Shown: in pieces, positions 1 to 7,826 of the stretch | Layout: every line of letters begins with the position of its first letter | Numbering within the stretch: position 1 is the first letter of the stretch | Position numbers and translations under genes: made by a program | Virus record (IMG/VR): IMGVR_UViG_3300006917_000065 | Coordinates: 1 to 37,920 of that record | Length of the DNA: 37,920 bases | Reading direction: 5' to 3' (one strand) | Source: a virus | The notes under the pieces: generated by a model | What the model saw: the letters and a program-made list of their open reading frames with translations, nothing else | Told to the model about the DNA's origin: nothing | Database searches by the model: none

Positions 1-963
1 GCCAAAGTTATCCCCATCTCTTGCGGCGTAGAGACTAGCAACTTGTTTGACGGGACTTGCGGATGCGTTTGCTTGGTTGTTAAAGAACTTGACTCCAGCA
101 AATTCGGCATTAGATCCCGACTGGTCGCCCCACAGCGCAATGTAGTTATCAGTGCCCGAACCATTTTGCCCAATTTGCAATGACTCGCTAGGGGAAGAAG
201 ACCCAAGACCCAAGCGGCCACTGGAGTCCAGGCGCATCCGCTCTGAGTTATTGGTAACAAAGATGTATGGATGGTTGCTTGTTGTGCCCGAATAGCCTGC
301 AGCATCATCCGCGAGCACCTGCATGTCAACGGTGCCGCGAGTGTCTTTAATCGAAATACGCGGGCCACTTCCAGACGACAGGCTCAGAAGTTGACTTGGG
401 GATGATGCTCCAATGCCAACCCTTCCACTTGAGTCAATGAAGAGTCTCCCAACGGAAGAAGTCGAGATGGCTACTGCGTCTGCCCCGGAGGAGTAAATTC
501 CCGTATTTGGGTCCCCGTTGAAACTAATTGAGGGACTTGCTGCGGTACCGCTGGGGACAGAAAGGCTGGAATTAAAGACGCCTTGGTTGCCGCTGATGGT
601 ATTAAATAAACCAACATCACCAGAAATAGTTGCACCAGAGATGCTAGTAGTAAATACACCAGTTGTTGCAGTAATTGTTGTGAATTGACCAGATGTTCCG
701 GTTACCGTTGCGCCGGAAATTCGACTGGTAAACGTGCCAGAGACGCCAGTGATGTTGGTAAAGTTAACAGTGCCGCCAGTGATTGTGGTGAATTGGCCGG
801 CATTACCTGTGACAGTGGCACCAGAGACAACTGTCGTAAAGACACCTGAAACACCAGAAATTAAAGGTGAACCGGAAATTGCAATACCGCTGATTGCAAC
901 GCTGACATCACCGGTTGCGGTGTAGTATGTTAAGGTGTCAGCCTTAAGAATTCCGTATGGCAT
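1..963 (-). CDS. Tail fibre protein, N-terminal 321 residues (runs off the left edge)
   Basis: The frame is open from ATG at 963 to position 1, giving 321 codons with no stop, so the C-terminus lies outside the window. Residues about 25-150 are degenerate repeats of the type SGATVTGNAGQFTTI, the same repeat as in the neighbouring 660-aa fibre. After that come motifs such as RLFIDSSGRVGIGASSP and RMRLDSSGRLGLGSSSP. That pattern is typical of phage fibres that often end in a self-cleaving S74 chaperone domain; that end cannot be seen here. AAAGG lies about 12 nt before the start. It is the last gene of the leftward structural cluster visible. Role inferred: host recognition at the virion surface. 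Confidence 0.85.
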   Translation of the reverse strand, partial: MPYGILKADTLTYYTATGDVSVAISGIAISGSPLISGVSGVFTTVVSGATVTGNAGQFTTITGGTVNFTNITGVSGTFTSRISGATVTGTSGQFTTITATTGVFTTSISGATISGDVGLFNTISGNQGVFNSSLSVPSGTAASPSISFNGDPNTGIYSSGADAVAISTSSVGRLFIDSSGRVGIGASSPSQLLSLSSGSGPRISIKDTRGTVDMQVLADDAAGYSGTTSNHPYIFVTNNSERMRLDSSGRLGLGSSSPSESLQIGQNGSGTDNYIALWGDQSGSNAEFAGVKFFNNQANASASPVKQVASLYAARDGDNFG

Positions 964-990
964 CAGTAACTATTACCTTTTGTTTCTAGT

Positions 991-2973
991 TTAATCCAAG
1001 ATTTTCCAAGTTGAACCAGATGGAACTGTGACCGTAATTCCAGATTCAATTCCTACTGGTCCAACAGATAGTCCGTTGTAACCAATACCAATTGCATAGT
1101 TAATATCGATCAAGATTTTAGTTTCTGCAATTGCGTTGGTAACGAGTGTTCCGGTGGTTGTTGCAACGGTCCAGGTGGTTTGACCATTGCCCAACGTTGT
1201 TAGCACATAGCCTGATGTGCCAGGGGTGGCTGGGAAAGAAAATTGGTTGAAGGGGCGAATATCACCAGCGCCAGAAGCAAAGACAACGCCGCCTGCAACA
1301 TAAGTTCCGCCAACGATTCGGTTAAACGTACCTGTGCCAACGGTTAAGTTATTGCCTGTGATTGTGGTGCCCGACAGATTTGTGAATTGACCACTAACTG
1401 TTGTCAAGTTTGCAAATAAACCTGTGGCCCCGGTGACTGTTGCCCCGGAAACTTTGGTAAAGTTGCCAGTTTCTACTGTTTGAACAGTAAATAAACCTGT
1501 AGCACCAGTTACTGTTGCACCCGATACATAAACAAAGTAACCACTGACAGTATTTAAGTTACTGGCATTGACAGTATTGCCTGTAACCGTGGCACCACTG
1601 AGCAGAGTCGTAAAAACACCAGTGACTCCAGTAATAGAGCGTCCAAGAACAACATCTCCAGTTACGGTTGGCGCATAAACAATTGTGTTGCTATAAACAC
1701 CATTACCTGTGATGCTGTCAAAGAGTGCCGTTGCACCCGTGATAATAGATCCAGAGAGTGTGCCGCTGACCGTTAAACCGCTAACAACGGTGCCAGAACC
1801 ACCGATAAATAAGTTGCCACTGGCAGAGAGGTTGCCTGTGGTCGAAATCGTACTGACGTTGATCTGGTCAGTGAAAGTACCGGTGGAAGCTGTAATACTG
1901 GTGAATAGACCCGTAACACCAGTAATAGTTTGACCAGAAAGCCGGCTGGTGAAAGTGCCGGAGACGCCAGTAACTATTGTAAAACGAGCAGTGTCGCCCG
2001 TAATAACAGAACCCGAAACACTACTTGTGAACGTGCCGGAGACACCCTGTATCTCGTTGATGTTGCCTGTTAGAGCGGTAACAGTTGCACCTGAGACGCT
2101 GATTGCCCCTGTTACATAAGTCGCAGTCAGACTGGTGAATTGACCAGTACCACCCGTAACACTGGTACCAGATAAATTAACGAATTGACCAGTGACAGAA
2201 TTGAGTTGTGTGAATTGACCCGTAACGCCCGTGATGATGGCACCAGAGATGCGGGTTGTAAATGTACCAGAAACTCCTGTGGTGTTAGCAAATAGTGCTG
2301 TATCACCTGTAATGGTTGCGCCAGACAACCTCGTCGTAAAAGTTCCGGAGACTCCTGTTAAATTCGCAAAACGTCCTGTGTTTCCTGTAACAACAGCACC
2401 TGAAACACTGGTGGTAAAAACGCCCGTTACACCTGTAATGGATGTAGTGTTGACATTAATTGCGTTAACAGCATTGCCGGTGATTGTTTGACCGGTAATT
2501 CCACTTGCCGCAATTGTATTGCCAGTGATGGCACCACCACTGATATTTGTAGATGTAACGGAATCAAATGCTGCATTAGGCGCTTGCAGTGATACAAAAT
2601 ATCCGTTAGTGCCGTTTACGTTTAGACCTTGGATGCTTTGACCAGTAATTGTGTTGCCACTGATTGTTCCAGTGACAGTCAGATTGCTGATTGCAAGGTT
2701 ATTAAAAATGCCGGTGCCAGCAACCGTTAAATTTCCTTGTACGGTTGTATTGCCTGATACACCTAAATTATTGGTAATCGTTAACGAATTGACGGTGCCA
2801 CCCGTCAACTGCAGGTAGTAATTATTGAGATATGCCTTATGTTCTTGAACGGTAAACTTCTTATTTTTTAACCCTGGATCTACTTCTGCAACATGAACAA
2901 TAGTAAATAGATCGGCATCATTGATGTCGATCGAAGTGATTGCAGGTAAATCTGAGATCCGCCTATTGGCCAC
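991..2973 (-). CDS. Tail fibre / shaft protein with TG-rich repeats (660 aa)
   Basis: The N-terminus (residues 1-55, MANRRISDLPAITSIDI and following) resembles the virion-attachment region of cyanophage fibres. Residues about 60-560 are some 20 degenerate copies of a 20-25 residue unit such as VSGTFTTRISGAIITG, rich in T, S, G and V with aromatic residues at regular spacing; this suggests a beta-structured fibrous shaft. The C-terminus ends TVTVPSGSTWKILD, a common closing motif of phage fibre modules. It lies directly upstream of the partial fibre gene in the direction of transcription, and the two share the repeat, so duplication or recombination between them is likely. Fibre role is strong from composition; the exact receptor is unknown. 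Confidence 0.85.
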   Translation of the reverse strand: MANRRISDLPAITSIDINDADLFTIVHVAEVDPGLKNKKFTVQEHKAYLNNYYLQLTGGTVNSLTITNNLGVSGNTTVQGNLTVAGTGIFNNLAISNLTVTGTISGNTITGQSIQGLNVNGTNGYFVSLQAPNAAFDSVTSTNISGGAITGNTIAASGITGQTITGNAVNAINVNTTSITGVTGVFTTSVSGAVVTGNTGRFANLTGVSGTFTTRLSGATITGDTALFANTTGVSGTFTTRISGAIITGVTGQFTQLNSVTGQFVNLSGTSVTGGTGQFTSLTATYVTGAISVSGATVTALTGNINEIQGVSGTFTSSVSGSVITGDTARFTIVTGVSGTFTSRLSGQTITGVTGLFTSITASTGTFTDQINVSTISTTGNLSASGNLFIGGSGTVVSGLTVSGTLSGSIITGATALFDSITGNGVYSNTIVYAPTVTGDVVLGRSITGVTGVFTTLLSGATVTGNTVNASNLNTVSGYFVYVSGATVTGATGLFTVQTVETGNFTKVSGATVTGATGLFANLTTVSGQFTNLSGTTITGNNLTVGTGTFNRIVGGTYVAGGVVFASGAGDIRPFNQFSFPATPGTSGYVLTTLGNGQTTWTVATTTGTLVTNAIAETKILIDINYAIGIGYNGLSVGPVGIESGITVTVPSGSTWKILD

Positions 2974-3025
2974 CTACACGCTCGCAAACCTTATAACTAA
3001 AATTATAGTTTAGGTTTGTCGTATT

Positions 3026-3367
3026 TTATTTGACCCTTACTTCAATCTGAGGTAAGATACGTGATCCAAATCCCCAAAGGACTTGCACTCCAGTCACCAA
3101 GCCGCAAGCCAGTGAAAAAACAAGAATCAATTCGGCAACTGTTAAATTACGTCGCAAATAAATAATCTCGGGCTTGGGTTGCGGAATGGGCGGCTGGAAG
3201 GAAGAAGGGGGTGCAACCATTCGCTGAGGTTGTTGCAACGGTTCTGCTCCTGCTTGAGCAATGGCGCGTTCACGAGCAATCGCTTTCAACATCTCGACTT
3301 GTTCAGCCGAGAGCTTTGGAGGATTAGAAAATTCTGGCGGGATGCTTCCAGGGATTTGTTCTTGCAT
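3026..3367 (-). CDS. Small single-pass membrane protein, proline-rich N-terminus (113 aa)
   Basis: Residues 1-70 are Pro/Gln-rich with a short helical, charged stretch (about 19-42). Residues 76-99 form one hydrophobic segment (LTVAELILVFSLACGLV), followed by a short positively charged tail, so one transmembrane helix is likely. I do not recognise a family. It sits between the tail fibres and a divergent promoter region, which would fit a lysis accessory or minor virion membrane role, but neither is shown. The start ATG at 3367 is 53 nt from the oppositely oriented HTH gene. Confidence 0.65.
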   Translation of the reverse strand: MQEQIPGSIPPEFSNPPKLSAEQVEMLKAIARERAIAQAGAEPLQQPQRMVAPPSSFQPPIPQPKPEIIYLRRNLTVAELILVFSLACGLVTGVQVLWGFGSRILPQIEVRVK

Positions 3368-3420
3368 GGTCTAACAATTCTTTTGCAAATACCTTAGCAT
3401 TTAACCAAAACATTTGCTGT

Positions 3421-3906
3421 ATGAATCACGGAATTAGAAAAGGTTTGGAAGATGTTGCATACGAATTAAAAGGAATTCGCAACATTCTCTCCAGTATCTG
3501 GGCATTGCAGGACGGCGCAAGTCAGATGAATACCACCAATCCAGAGGTTTATGCCGATGAGTACATATCAACAGAAGAATGTGCCCGACGCCTTGGAGTC
3601 TCTGACCAAACCTTAAGGAATTGGATTGCCCTGGGCCGCAGGGGTGACAAGGCCAAAGGTTGGATTGAGGGTGTTCATTACGTCAACGTTAATCCAGTAC
3701 CTGGGACTAGGACAAAAATCCGTGTGCCCTGGAATCATCTGGTGAGATCCTTTGTCAAAAATCCAAAAATCAAGAATACTGACTACACATTTGCTCGTGG
3801 CGATAGGGCATATAAAACACAGCCTTATTCGATTGACGCCTACCTTGCTTCCTTAGAAACGGATACCGATGCAGAAAATGACGATACCCCTGGCGCATCG
3901 GTTTAA
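3421..3906 (+). CDS. HTH DNA-binding protein (MerR/excisionase-like, 161 aa)
   Basis: Residues about 49-65 read ISTEECARRLGVSDQTLRNW, a helix-turn-helix of the type found in MerR-like and excisionase proteins, followed by a wing-like stretch (WIEGVHYVNVNPVPG, TKIRVPWNHLVRSF). The N-terminal 30 residues look helical and may dimerise; the C-terminus is acidic. It is the first gene of a plus-strand block that leads to dCTP deaminase, so it could be an early regulator of the divergent 53-nt region upstream. No good Shine-Dalgarno precedes ATG 3421, and another start cannot be excluded. DNA binding is a confident call; the regulatory target is inference. Confidence 0.7.
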   Translation: MNHGIRKGLEDVAYELKGIRNILSSIWALQDGASQMNTTNPEVYADEYISTEECARRLGVSDQTLRNWIALGRRGDKAKGWIEGVHYVNVNPVPGTRTKIRVPWNHLVRSFVKNPKIKNTDYTFARGDRAYKTQPYSIDAYLASLETDTDAENDDTPGASV

Positions 3907-4357
3907 AACTTTTATTATCGATGAAGTGACGGTTGAAAACCATAAAGAGATTTTACCAATGTCTCTTTGTTTACAAATTGAGAATTTTTTGCCACCAGAA
4001 GGTTCTTTTGATGATGGGTGCTTGCGTCGCTACTTGGAAGTCATTAAGACTTATGAAGAAGAAGATGTCAATTCCAGTATGACGCTGGCCAACCGTTTAC
4101 GCGTTGCTTTCAGCGACATGCAGCCAGATACGATTTGCAGTAAATTTCCAGCTGCAGAACTGGCTTTAAAACGTAGGCTCCGGTGCGTAGCCGAGTACTT
4201 AATCCGTTCCGGCGAATTTGATAAACTACGAGATGAAAAAGGCAGACTTATTAAAAAACGCGGTATCCTTGGTAAATTAGTTGTGATTTATCAGCCGCTT
4301 CCCAAGCTCCAAGACGTTCTCCAAAGACAAGGATTGATACAAAATGAACAGACGTGA
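3869..4357 (+). CDS. Hypothetical protein in the early block (162 aa)
   Basis: I recognise no domain. The protein is mixed alpha/beta in composition with a basic C-terminal third (KRRLRCVAEYLIRSGEF, GRLIKKRGILGKL) that could bind nucleic acid. Its start overlaps the end of the HTH gene by 38 nt and an alternative ATG lies at 3878; its end overlaps the next gene by 14 nt. These overlaps on one strand indicate an operon with translational coupling running from the HTH gene to the methyltransferase-like gene. Confidence 0.65.
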   Translation: MQKMTIPLAHRFKTFIIDEVTVENHKEILPMSLCLQIENFLPPEGSFDDGCLRRYLEVIKTYEEEDVNSSMTLANRLRVAFSDMQPDTICSKFPAAELALKRRLRCVAEYLIRSGEFDKLRDEKGRLIKKRGILGKLVVIYQPLPKLQDVLQRQGLIQNEQT

Positions 4358-4730
4358 GAAATTAATTGCTCAAACAATCGGTCCTGATTTGGATGAGACT
4401 AAAGTAAGAATGCTGGATGCAACAGTGCGCGTCATCCTTGGGGACATGGGCCAGCAATATTGCAAAATGTGGGAAGTGGAGGGGCCAGGGGTGATGGTCT
4501 TTCAGCCTAATAACAAAGAACGTTCAATGTTCTTTTGGACATTAAAAGAAATTCACTCTGCACAAGAAGAGTGCGAGCGTAATAACGATGGCGATATGGC
4601 GGAAACGTTTCGACGTATTCTTTTAGCAGCACAAAAGATTGATCCAACTGAAAAAGCTGGTTACGTCATCAATGACAAAGAAGGAATCAGGTTTTTTGAA
4701 ATTGATTACAACAAAGCAACTAACCAGTAA
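4344..4730 (+). CDS. Hypothetical protein in the early block (128 aa)
   Basis: No domain is recognised. The sequence is acidic, with a plausible two-layer fold, and has no signal peptide or membrane segment. It overlaps the upstream gene by 14 nt and its stop overlaps the ATG of the next gene in the arrangement TAATG (4728-4732), so it is probably translated together with the methyltransferase-like protein and dCTP deaminase. Function is unknown. Confidence 0.65.
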   Translation: MNRREKLIAQTIGPDLDETKVRMLDATVRVILGDMGQQYCKMWEVEGPGVMVFQPNNKERSMFFWTLKEIHSAQEECERNNDGDMAETFRRILLAAQKIDPTEKAGYVINDKEGIRFFEIDYNKATNQ

Positions 4731-5317
4731 TGGCAATTACTAAAAGCGGCGTGCGCCGCGAAGATCTTGAGTTAATTACTAACGCGGATCTAGCGGCGGC
4801 AGCGCATGAACTGATGGGTCACATCGATCTGGATGTAGCCAGCTCAGACTTTGCCAATGAATACGTCCATGCTAAAAACTATTTCACACCAAGTGATGAT
4901 GGGCTAAACGACCAAGAGTGGTTCGGCAAAGTTTACTTGTTTCCGCCCAGTGGTACGTACTACTTTGATAAAAAAAATGAACGCTGGAAGATGACGAGGG
5001 CTTGTTCACCTACCTTGACATCGTCCCATGCCGTGTGGTTTAGGCGTTTATTTAAGGCTTGGTTCCATAACGAAATTGAAGAAGGATTGTATTTTTCCAA
5101 CTGCCCTGACATGTTTCGTTACGAACAACGTCTTTTTGATTTTCCTGTTTGCATCTTAAAGTCAGTGCCTACTTTGGTTGCCCGTACCAATGAAGAAGTC
5201 AGACAACATAACACATGCACTTCGTTCTTGGTTTATTTGCAACCAAAGCGTGACGTGGAGGAAGCAACCCAAAGATTTATCGACGTTTACTCTGAAAAAG
5301 GGCGTATTCTTTGCTGA
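4730..5317 (+). CDS. Phage N6-adenine methyltransferase-like protein with altered catalytic motif (195 aa)
   Basis: The order of motifs matches the phage DNA N6-adenine methyltransferase family (Dam_2 type): IDLDVASSDFANEYVHAKNY then FTPSDDGLNDQEWFG, followed where the family has NPPY by VYLFPPSGTYYF, and later the family-like YFSNCPDMFRYEQRLFDFP. The [DN]PPY catalytic motif is therefore FPPS: the Asn/Asp and the Tyr are both missing. From family knowledge this should weaken or abolish methylation, so the protein may bind DNA without modifying it, or use another residue. It starts on the TAATG overlap with the preceding gene and is followed 32 nt later by dCTP deaminase. Fold assignment is moderately sure; activity is open. 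Confidence 0.6.
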   Translation: MAITKSGVRREDLELITNADLAAAAHELMGHIDLDVASSDFANEYVHAKNYFTPSDDGLNDQEWFGKVYLFPPSGTYYFDKKNERWKMTRACSPTLTSSHAVWFRRLFKAWFHNEIEEGLYFSNCPDMFRYEQRLFDFPVCILKSVPTLVARTNEEVRQHNTCTSFLVYLQPKRDVEEATQRFIDVYSEKGRILC

Positions 5318-5349
5318 ATGACCTATATTGAAAAAGCTTAAAAAGGTCT

Positions 5350-5937
5350 ATGAGCGTTCTCTGCGATAAGGAAATCCGCCGCCTTGCGGAAGAAGAGGAG
5401 ATGATTGTCCCGTTCCAAGATCGTCTTGTCAGCGAAGAAAACGACCGTCGTATTCTGAGCTATGGGTTAAGCTCCTATGGCTACGATATTCGTTTGTCAC
5501 CAGAACAATGTTTGATTTTTGGACGCATTTCCGAAGGTGAGTGTGATCCCAAGGATTTTAAACCTGAGATTTTAAATCAAGCTGAACTCTTAGAGGACGA
5601 GAAAGGTAAGTATTTTTTATTGCCTCCTTATGGTTACTGCTTGGGCGTAGCACGTGAGCGCCTAAAACTTCCTCGTGATGTGACTGTGGTTGCAGTCGGT
5701 AAATCTACTTATGCTCGATCGGGAATCCTGGTTAATATTACACCAGCGGAAAGCGGGTGGGAAGGCTATCTTACCCTGGAAATCAGTAACTGCACTGGGC
5801 TTTTCAATCGCATTTATGCTGATGAGGGAGTGACTCAACTTCTTTTCTATCGCGGCAACCCGTGCGAAGTAAGCTACCAAGATCGCAAGGGCAAGTACCA
5901 GAACCAAGCCCCGGAAGTGGTTTTTAGTAAGGTCTGA
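5350..5937 (+). CDS. dcd: dCTP deaminase (195 aa)
   Basis: Full-length member of the dCTP deaminase/dUTPase superfamily, which converts dCTP to dUTP (or dUMP) and feeds thymidylate synthesis. Residues 42-50 (SYGYDIRLS), 117-124 (GKSTYARS) with the conserved Arg123, 130-145 (ITPAESGWEGYLTLE) with the catalytic Glu144, and 160-167 (GVTQLLFY) with the conserved Gln are all in place and correctly ordered. AAAAAGG precedes ATG 5350 at good spacing. It closes the plus-strand block and abuts the convergent gene 5938-6399 with no gap. Probable role: raising dTTP supply for phage DNA synthesis. Sure of family; whether it is mono- or bifunctional is not decided by sequence alone. Confidence 0.93.
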   Translation: MSVLCDKEIRRLAEEEEMIVPFQDRLVSEENDRRILSYGLSSYGYDIRLSPEQCLIFGRISEGECDPKDFKPEILNQAELLEDEKGKYFLLPPYGYCLGVARERLKLPRDVTVVAVGKSTYARSGILVNITPAESGWEGYLTLEISNCTGLFNRIYADEGVTQLLFYRGNPCEVSYQDRKGKYQNQAPEVVFSKV

Positions 5938-6399
5938 TCAACCAAAAGAATCGCGCCAGTTGTAAGGTTTGCCCGACCTTGGTTGAGGTTTGTTGGGGTA
6001 GTTGATACTTCCTCGTGCCCCAGGTGCTTCGCCAAGTGTGGGCAATATTACGCCTTGCCTGGACGTTGGTTCTCTTCGAAAAGAGCTACCGGTATTTGGA
6101 TATTGGATATCGGCTTGTTGTTTGTACTTATTGGCAATACGTGACGCACTTAAAAAACGTGCAACACGGTTTTGTTGGATTGAGTTTTCAGTGTCAGCAG
6201 CTGCTGCAGTTGCAGCATTGTCTTGACCAAGACGCCGAAGGTCAACGTCATATTGACGTTCTGGCGTAAGGTCAGTAACTTCGCCACCGGAAGATCCTGA
6301 ATCAACACGAGGATCGTATTGCGTGCGGCCACGAAAACCAACAGGCCCTTCTACCGGCTGGTCTTCTTGTCCAAAACGTGGGTTATAAAATCTTGCCAT
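5938..6399 (-). CDS. Hypothetical, probably virion-associated (153 aa)
   Basis: Low-complexity, polar and intrinsically disordered in appearance: the N-terminus MARFYNPRFGQEDQPVEGP and the C-terminus PQPRSGKPYNWRDSFG are rich in Pro, Arg and Tyr, with a helical Ala/Gln stretch in the middle (about 55-95). No family is recognised. Its stop touches the stop of dcd tail to tail. Orientation with the structural genes suggests a minor virion component, but that is weak evidence. Plus-strand reading frames across the same stretch have no ribosome binding site and look like shadows. Confidence 0.55.
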   Translation of the reverse strand: MARFYNPRFGQEDQPVEGPVGFRGRTQYDPRVDSGSSGGEVTDLTPERQYDVDLRRLGQDNAATAAAADTENSIQQNRVARFLSASRIANKYKQQADIQYPNTGSSFRREPTSRQGVILPTLGEAPGARGSINYPNKPQPRSGKPYNWRDSFG

Positions 6400-6440
6400 G
6401 ATAATATTGTAATCGAGGCAATTTAGGCCAAGATATTCAA

Positions 6441-6791
6441 ATGCATAACCTCGCAGACTACCACGACGGCCTTGGTCAAAGTATCATTGATGAGGTCATC
6501 TGTCGTTGCTTGAATCAGGCTACCTTCGGTACCGATCTCGACAACGAAGAAAACGATGTGCCATTATATGATCAGTACAATCGTGGTCTAACGTTATGCG
6601 AAGAGGGGATTCCAAGGCAGAGCCTGGAACTCGAGGGGGCACGTCCTGGAATGACGGGCTACATTCCTTCGATGGAGGAGGGATTAGCGATGGGAGCGTC
6701 GCCACGCCCGAAGGCACTGGTACTGGCACTGGAGGAGCCGGAGGAAATGGAACGGATGCTCTCGGCAAAACGTCGTGGTTTGCTCCGATAG
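6441..6791 (+). CDS. Hypothetical protein overlapping the DUF3310 gene (116 aa)
   Basis: Residues 1-52 (MHNLADYHDGLGQSIIDEVI and following) look like real coding sequence. From about residue 53 the same DNA is also read in the -1 frame by the DUF3310 gene that starts at 6596; the two share 196 nt. Either this is a separate small protein, or its N-terminal part belongs to the DUF3310 protein and is joined by a -1 frameshift (programmed, or an assembly error). The run GCAAAACG near the end of the frame (about 6765) is a possible slip site but not a classical heptamer. Confidence 0.45.
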   Translation: MHNLADYHDGLGQSIIDEVICRCLNQATFGTDLDNEENDVPLYDQYNRGLTLCEEGIPRQSLELEGARPGMTGYIPSMEEGLAMGASPRPKALVLALEEPEEMERMLSAKRRGLLR

Positions 6792-7081
6792 AAGAAATTA
6801 GTGATTGCCCTGGCGGCGTCTGCCCTGTTCCTTGGGCTGTCAAAGAAGAACCTCCTGTAATCAAGGAGGATGTAGTCAATCATCCTTCTCATTACACAGA
6901 TGGCGGAATCGAATGCATCGAAGCAATTGAAGCTCAACTGACTTTAGAAGAGTTCCAAGGTTATCTGCGCGCTTGCTGCGTTAAATATCTCTGGCGTTAT
7001 AAACTTAAGGGGAAACCGCTTCAAGATTTAGAAAAATGTCGGTGGTACCTAGAACGCCTAATGCAGACTTTAGAAGACTAA
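6596..7081 (+). CDS. DUF3310 family protein (161 aa)
   Basis: Residues about 93-155 match the phage DUF3310 family: VVNHPSHYTDGGIECIEAIE, then a helix ending GYLRACCVKYLWRYKLKG, then DLEKCRWYLERLM. The family is widespread in phages and sometimes annotated as nucleotide-kinase-like, but its function is not established. Residues 1-60 are a Gly/Thr-rich linker (EGTGTGTGGAGGNG) overlapping another frame. ATG 6596 has no Shine-Dalgarno, and the frame is open upstream only to a stop at 6569, so the start is uncertain and could lie later, just before the domain. The 3' end overlaps the HNH gene by 46 nt. Confidence 0.7.
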   Translation: MRRGDSKAEPGTRGGTSWNDGLHSFDGGGISDGSVATPEGTGTGTGGAGGNGTDALGKTSWFAPIEEISDCPGGVCPVPWAVKEEPPVIKEDVVNHPSHYTDGGIECIEAIEAQLTLEEFQGYLRACCVKYLWRYKLKGKPLQDLEKCRWYLERLMQTLED

Positions 7082-7506
7082 ATTTAGAAGGTCGTCCTTT
7101 TCGTAAAGGAGACGTACGAGAGGACGGCTTTATTTTTGCATGTTATGTTAAAACACAAATTTTAAGTAATGGATTTTACAAAGAAAAATGGCTTTCTCCA
7201 GAAGCCTACAAAAAACAAATGCAAGATCAACGTAAATCTGGTGATGAATGGAGAAAGAAACGCAGCAAAAACAGAAGGAAGTTAATTGACCAAATTAAAC
7301 TATCAAAAGGTTGCTTGCACTGTGGCTATAAAAGCCATGCTGTTGCACTTGATTTTGATCATTTAAATCCTTCGGAAAAAAGATTTAATATTAGCCAATA
7401 CTTTGTGTTTGCATCGACCAAAGATCTAATGAAAGAAATTGCAAAATGTCAAGTTTTATGTGCAAACTGCCATAGAGTAAAAACACAACAGGATTTAATA
7501 AATTAG
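7036..7506 (+). CDS. HNH endonuclease (156 aa)
   Basis: C-terminal HNH module with zinc-binding pairs: GCLHCGYKSHAVALDFDHLN then CQVLCANCHRVKTQ, giving the CxxC...DH...CxxC/H arrangement of small phage HNH nucleases. Residues 70-90 are strongly basic. It starts inside the end of the DUF3310 gene and overlaps the convergent NblA-like gene by 4 nt. Base composition is noticeably more AT-rich than the DUF3310 gene before it, consistent with recent insertion of a mobile homing gene. Likely a free-standing homing endonuclease; the target is unknown. Confidence 0.8.
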   Translation: MSVVPRTPNADFRRLNLEGRPFRKGDVREDGFIFACYVKTQILSNGFYKEKWLSPEAYKKQMQDQRKSGDEWRKKRSKNRRKLIDQIKLSKGCLHCGYKSHAVALDFDHLNPSEKRFNISQYFVFASTKDLMKEIAKCQVLCANCHRVKTQQDLIN

Positions 7507-7802
7507 AACGGCTGAAGATCTTCGTCATCATCCTCGCTGTCGTAGATACATGCGGCAGCGAGTTCTGCTAATTCCAAGTCGGTGGGGATGTCAAATTCAA
7601 TATTGACATTCTCATCGGCCATTAATGATTTAACGGCATACCATTCCATCAGCCGTTGGTGGTATAGGTTTAACAGTGCGCCATATAGTTGTTCCCATGT
7701 CATCTCCTGGGCCTGGAGTTCAGCCTTACGCATGGAGAATTGAAGCTCCAGGGGAAGCTCAAACTGACGAGGCTCGATAGATCTTTCCATTCCTAGCTGC
7801 AT
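7503..7802 (-). CDS. NblA-like protein with acidic C-terminal tail (99 aa)
   Basis: Residues about 14-60 (FELPLELQFSMRKAELQAQE, MTWEQLYGALLNLYHQRL) follow the NblA/Ycf18 pattern: E-L-x-L-E-x-Q-F-x-[IM]-R, a Q-x-x-M-[ST]-x-E-Q helix turn, then L-x-x-L-Y-x-Q. NblA is a roughly 60-residue helical-hairpin adaptor that directs phycobilisomes to Clp proteolysis in cyanobacteria, and some cyanophages carry it. Here the C-terminal binding residues of NblA are not clearly kept and a 35-residue acidic extension (YDSEDDDEDLQPF) is added. The alternative is an unrelated small helical cyanophage protein with similar spacing. It lies between an HNH gene and the lysozyme. Confidence 0.45.
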   Translation of the reverse strand: MQLGMERSIEPRQFELPLELQFSMRKAELQAQEMTWEQLYGALLNLYHQRLMEWYAVKSLMADENVNIEFDIPTDLELAELAAACIYDSEDDDEDLQPF

Positions 7803-7826
7803 GCTTCAATTAAAACCATTTTAGAG

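Noticed and set aside
2231-2491. Val/Pro-rich plus-strand frames opposite the fibre genes
   Set aside because: They are the mirror of TG/VTG repeats and appear in several places with the same texture.
6002-6269. Plus-strand frames opposite the 153-aa gene
   Set aside because: Cys/Leu/Gln-rich shadow composition and no start signals; the minus-strand frame fits its neighbours better.
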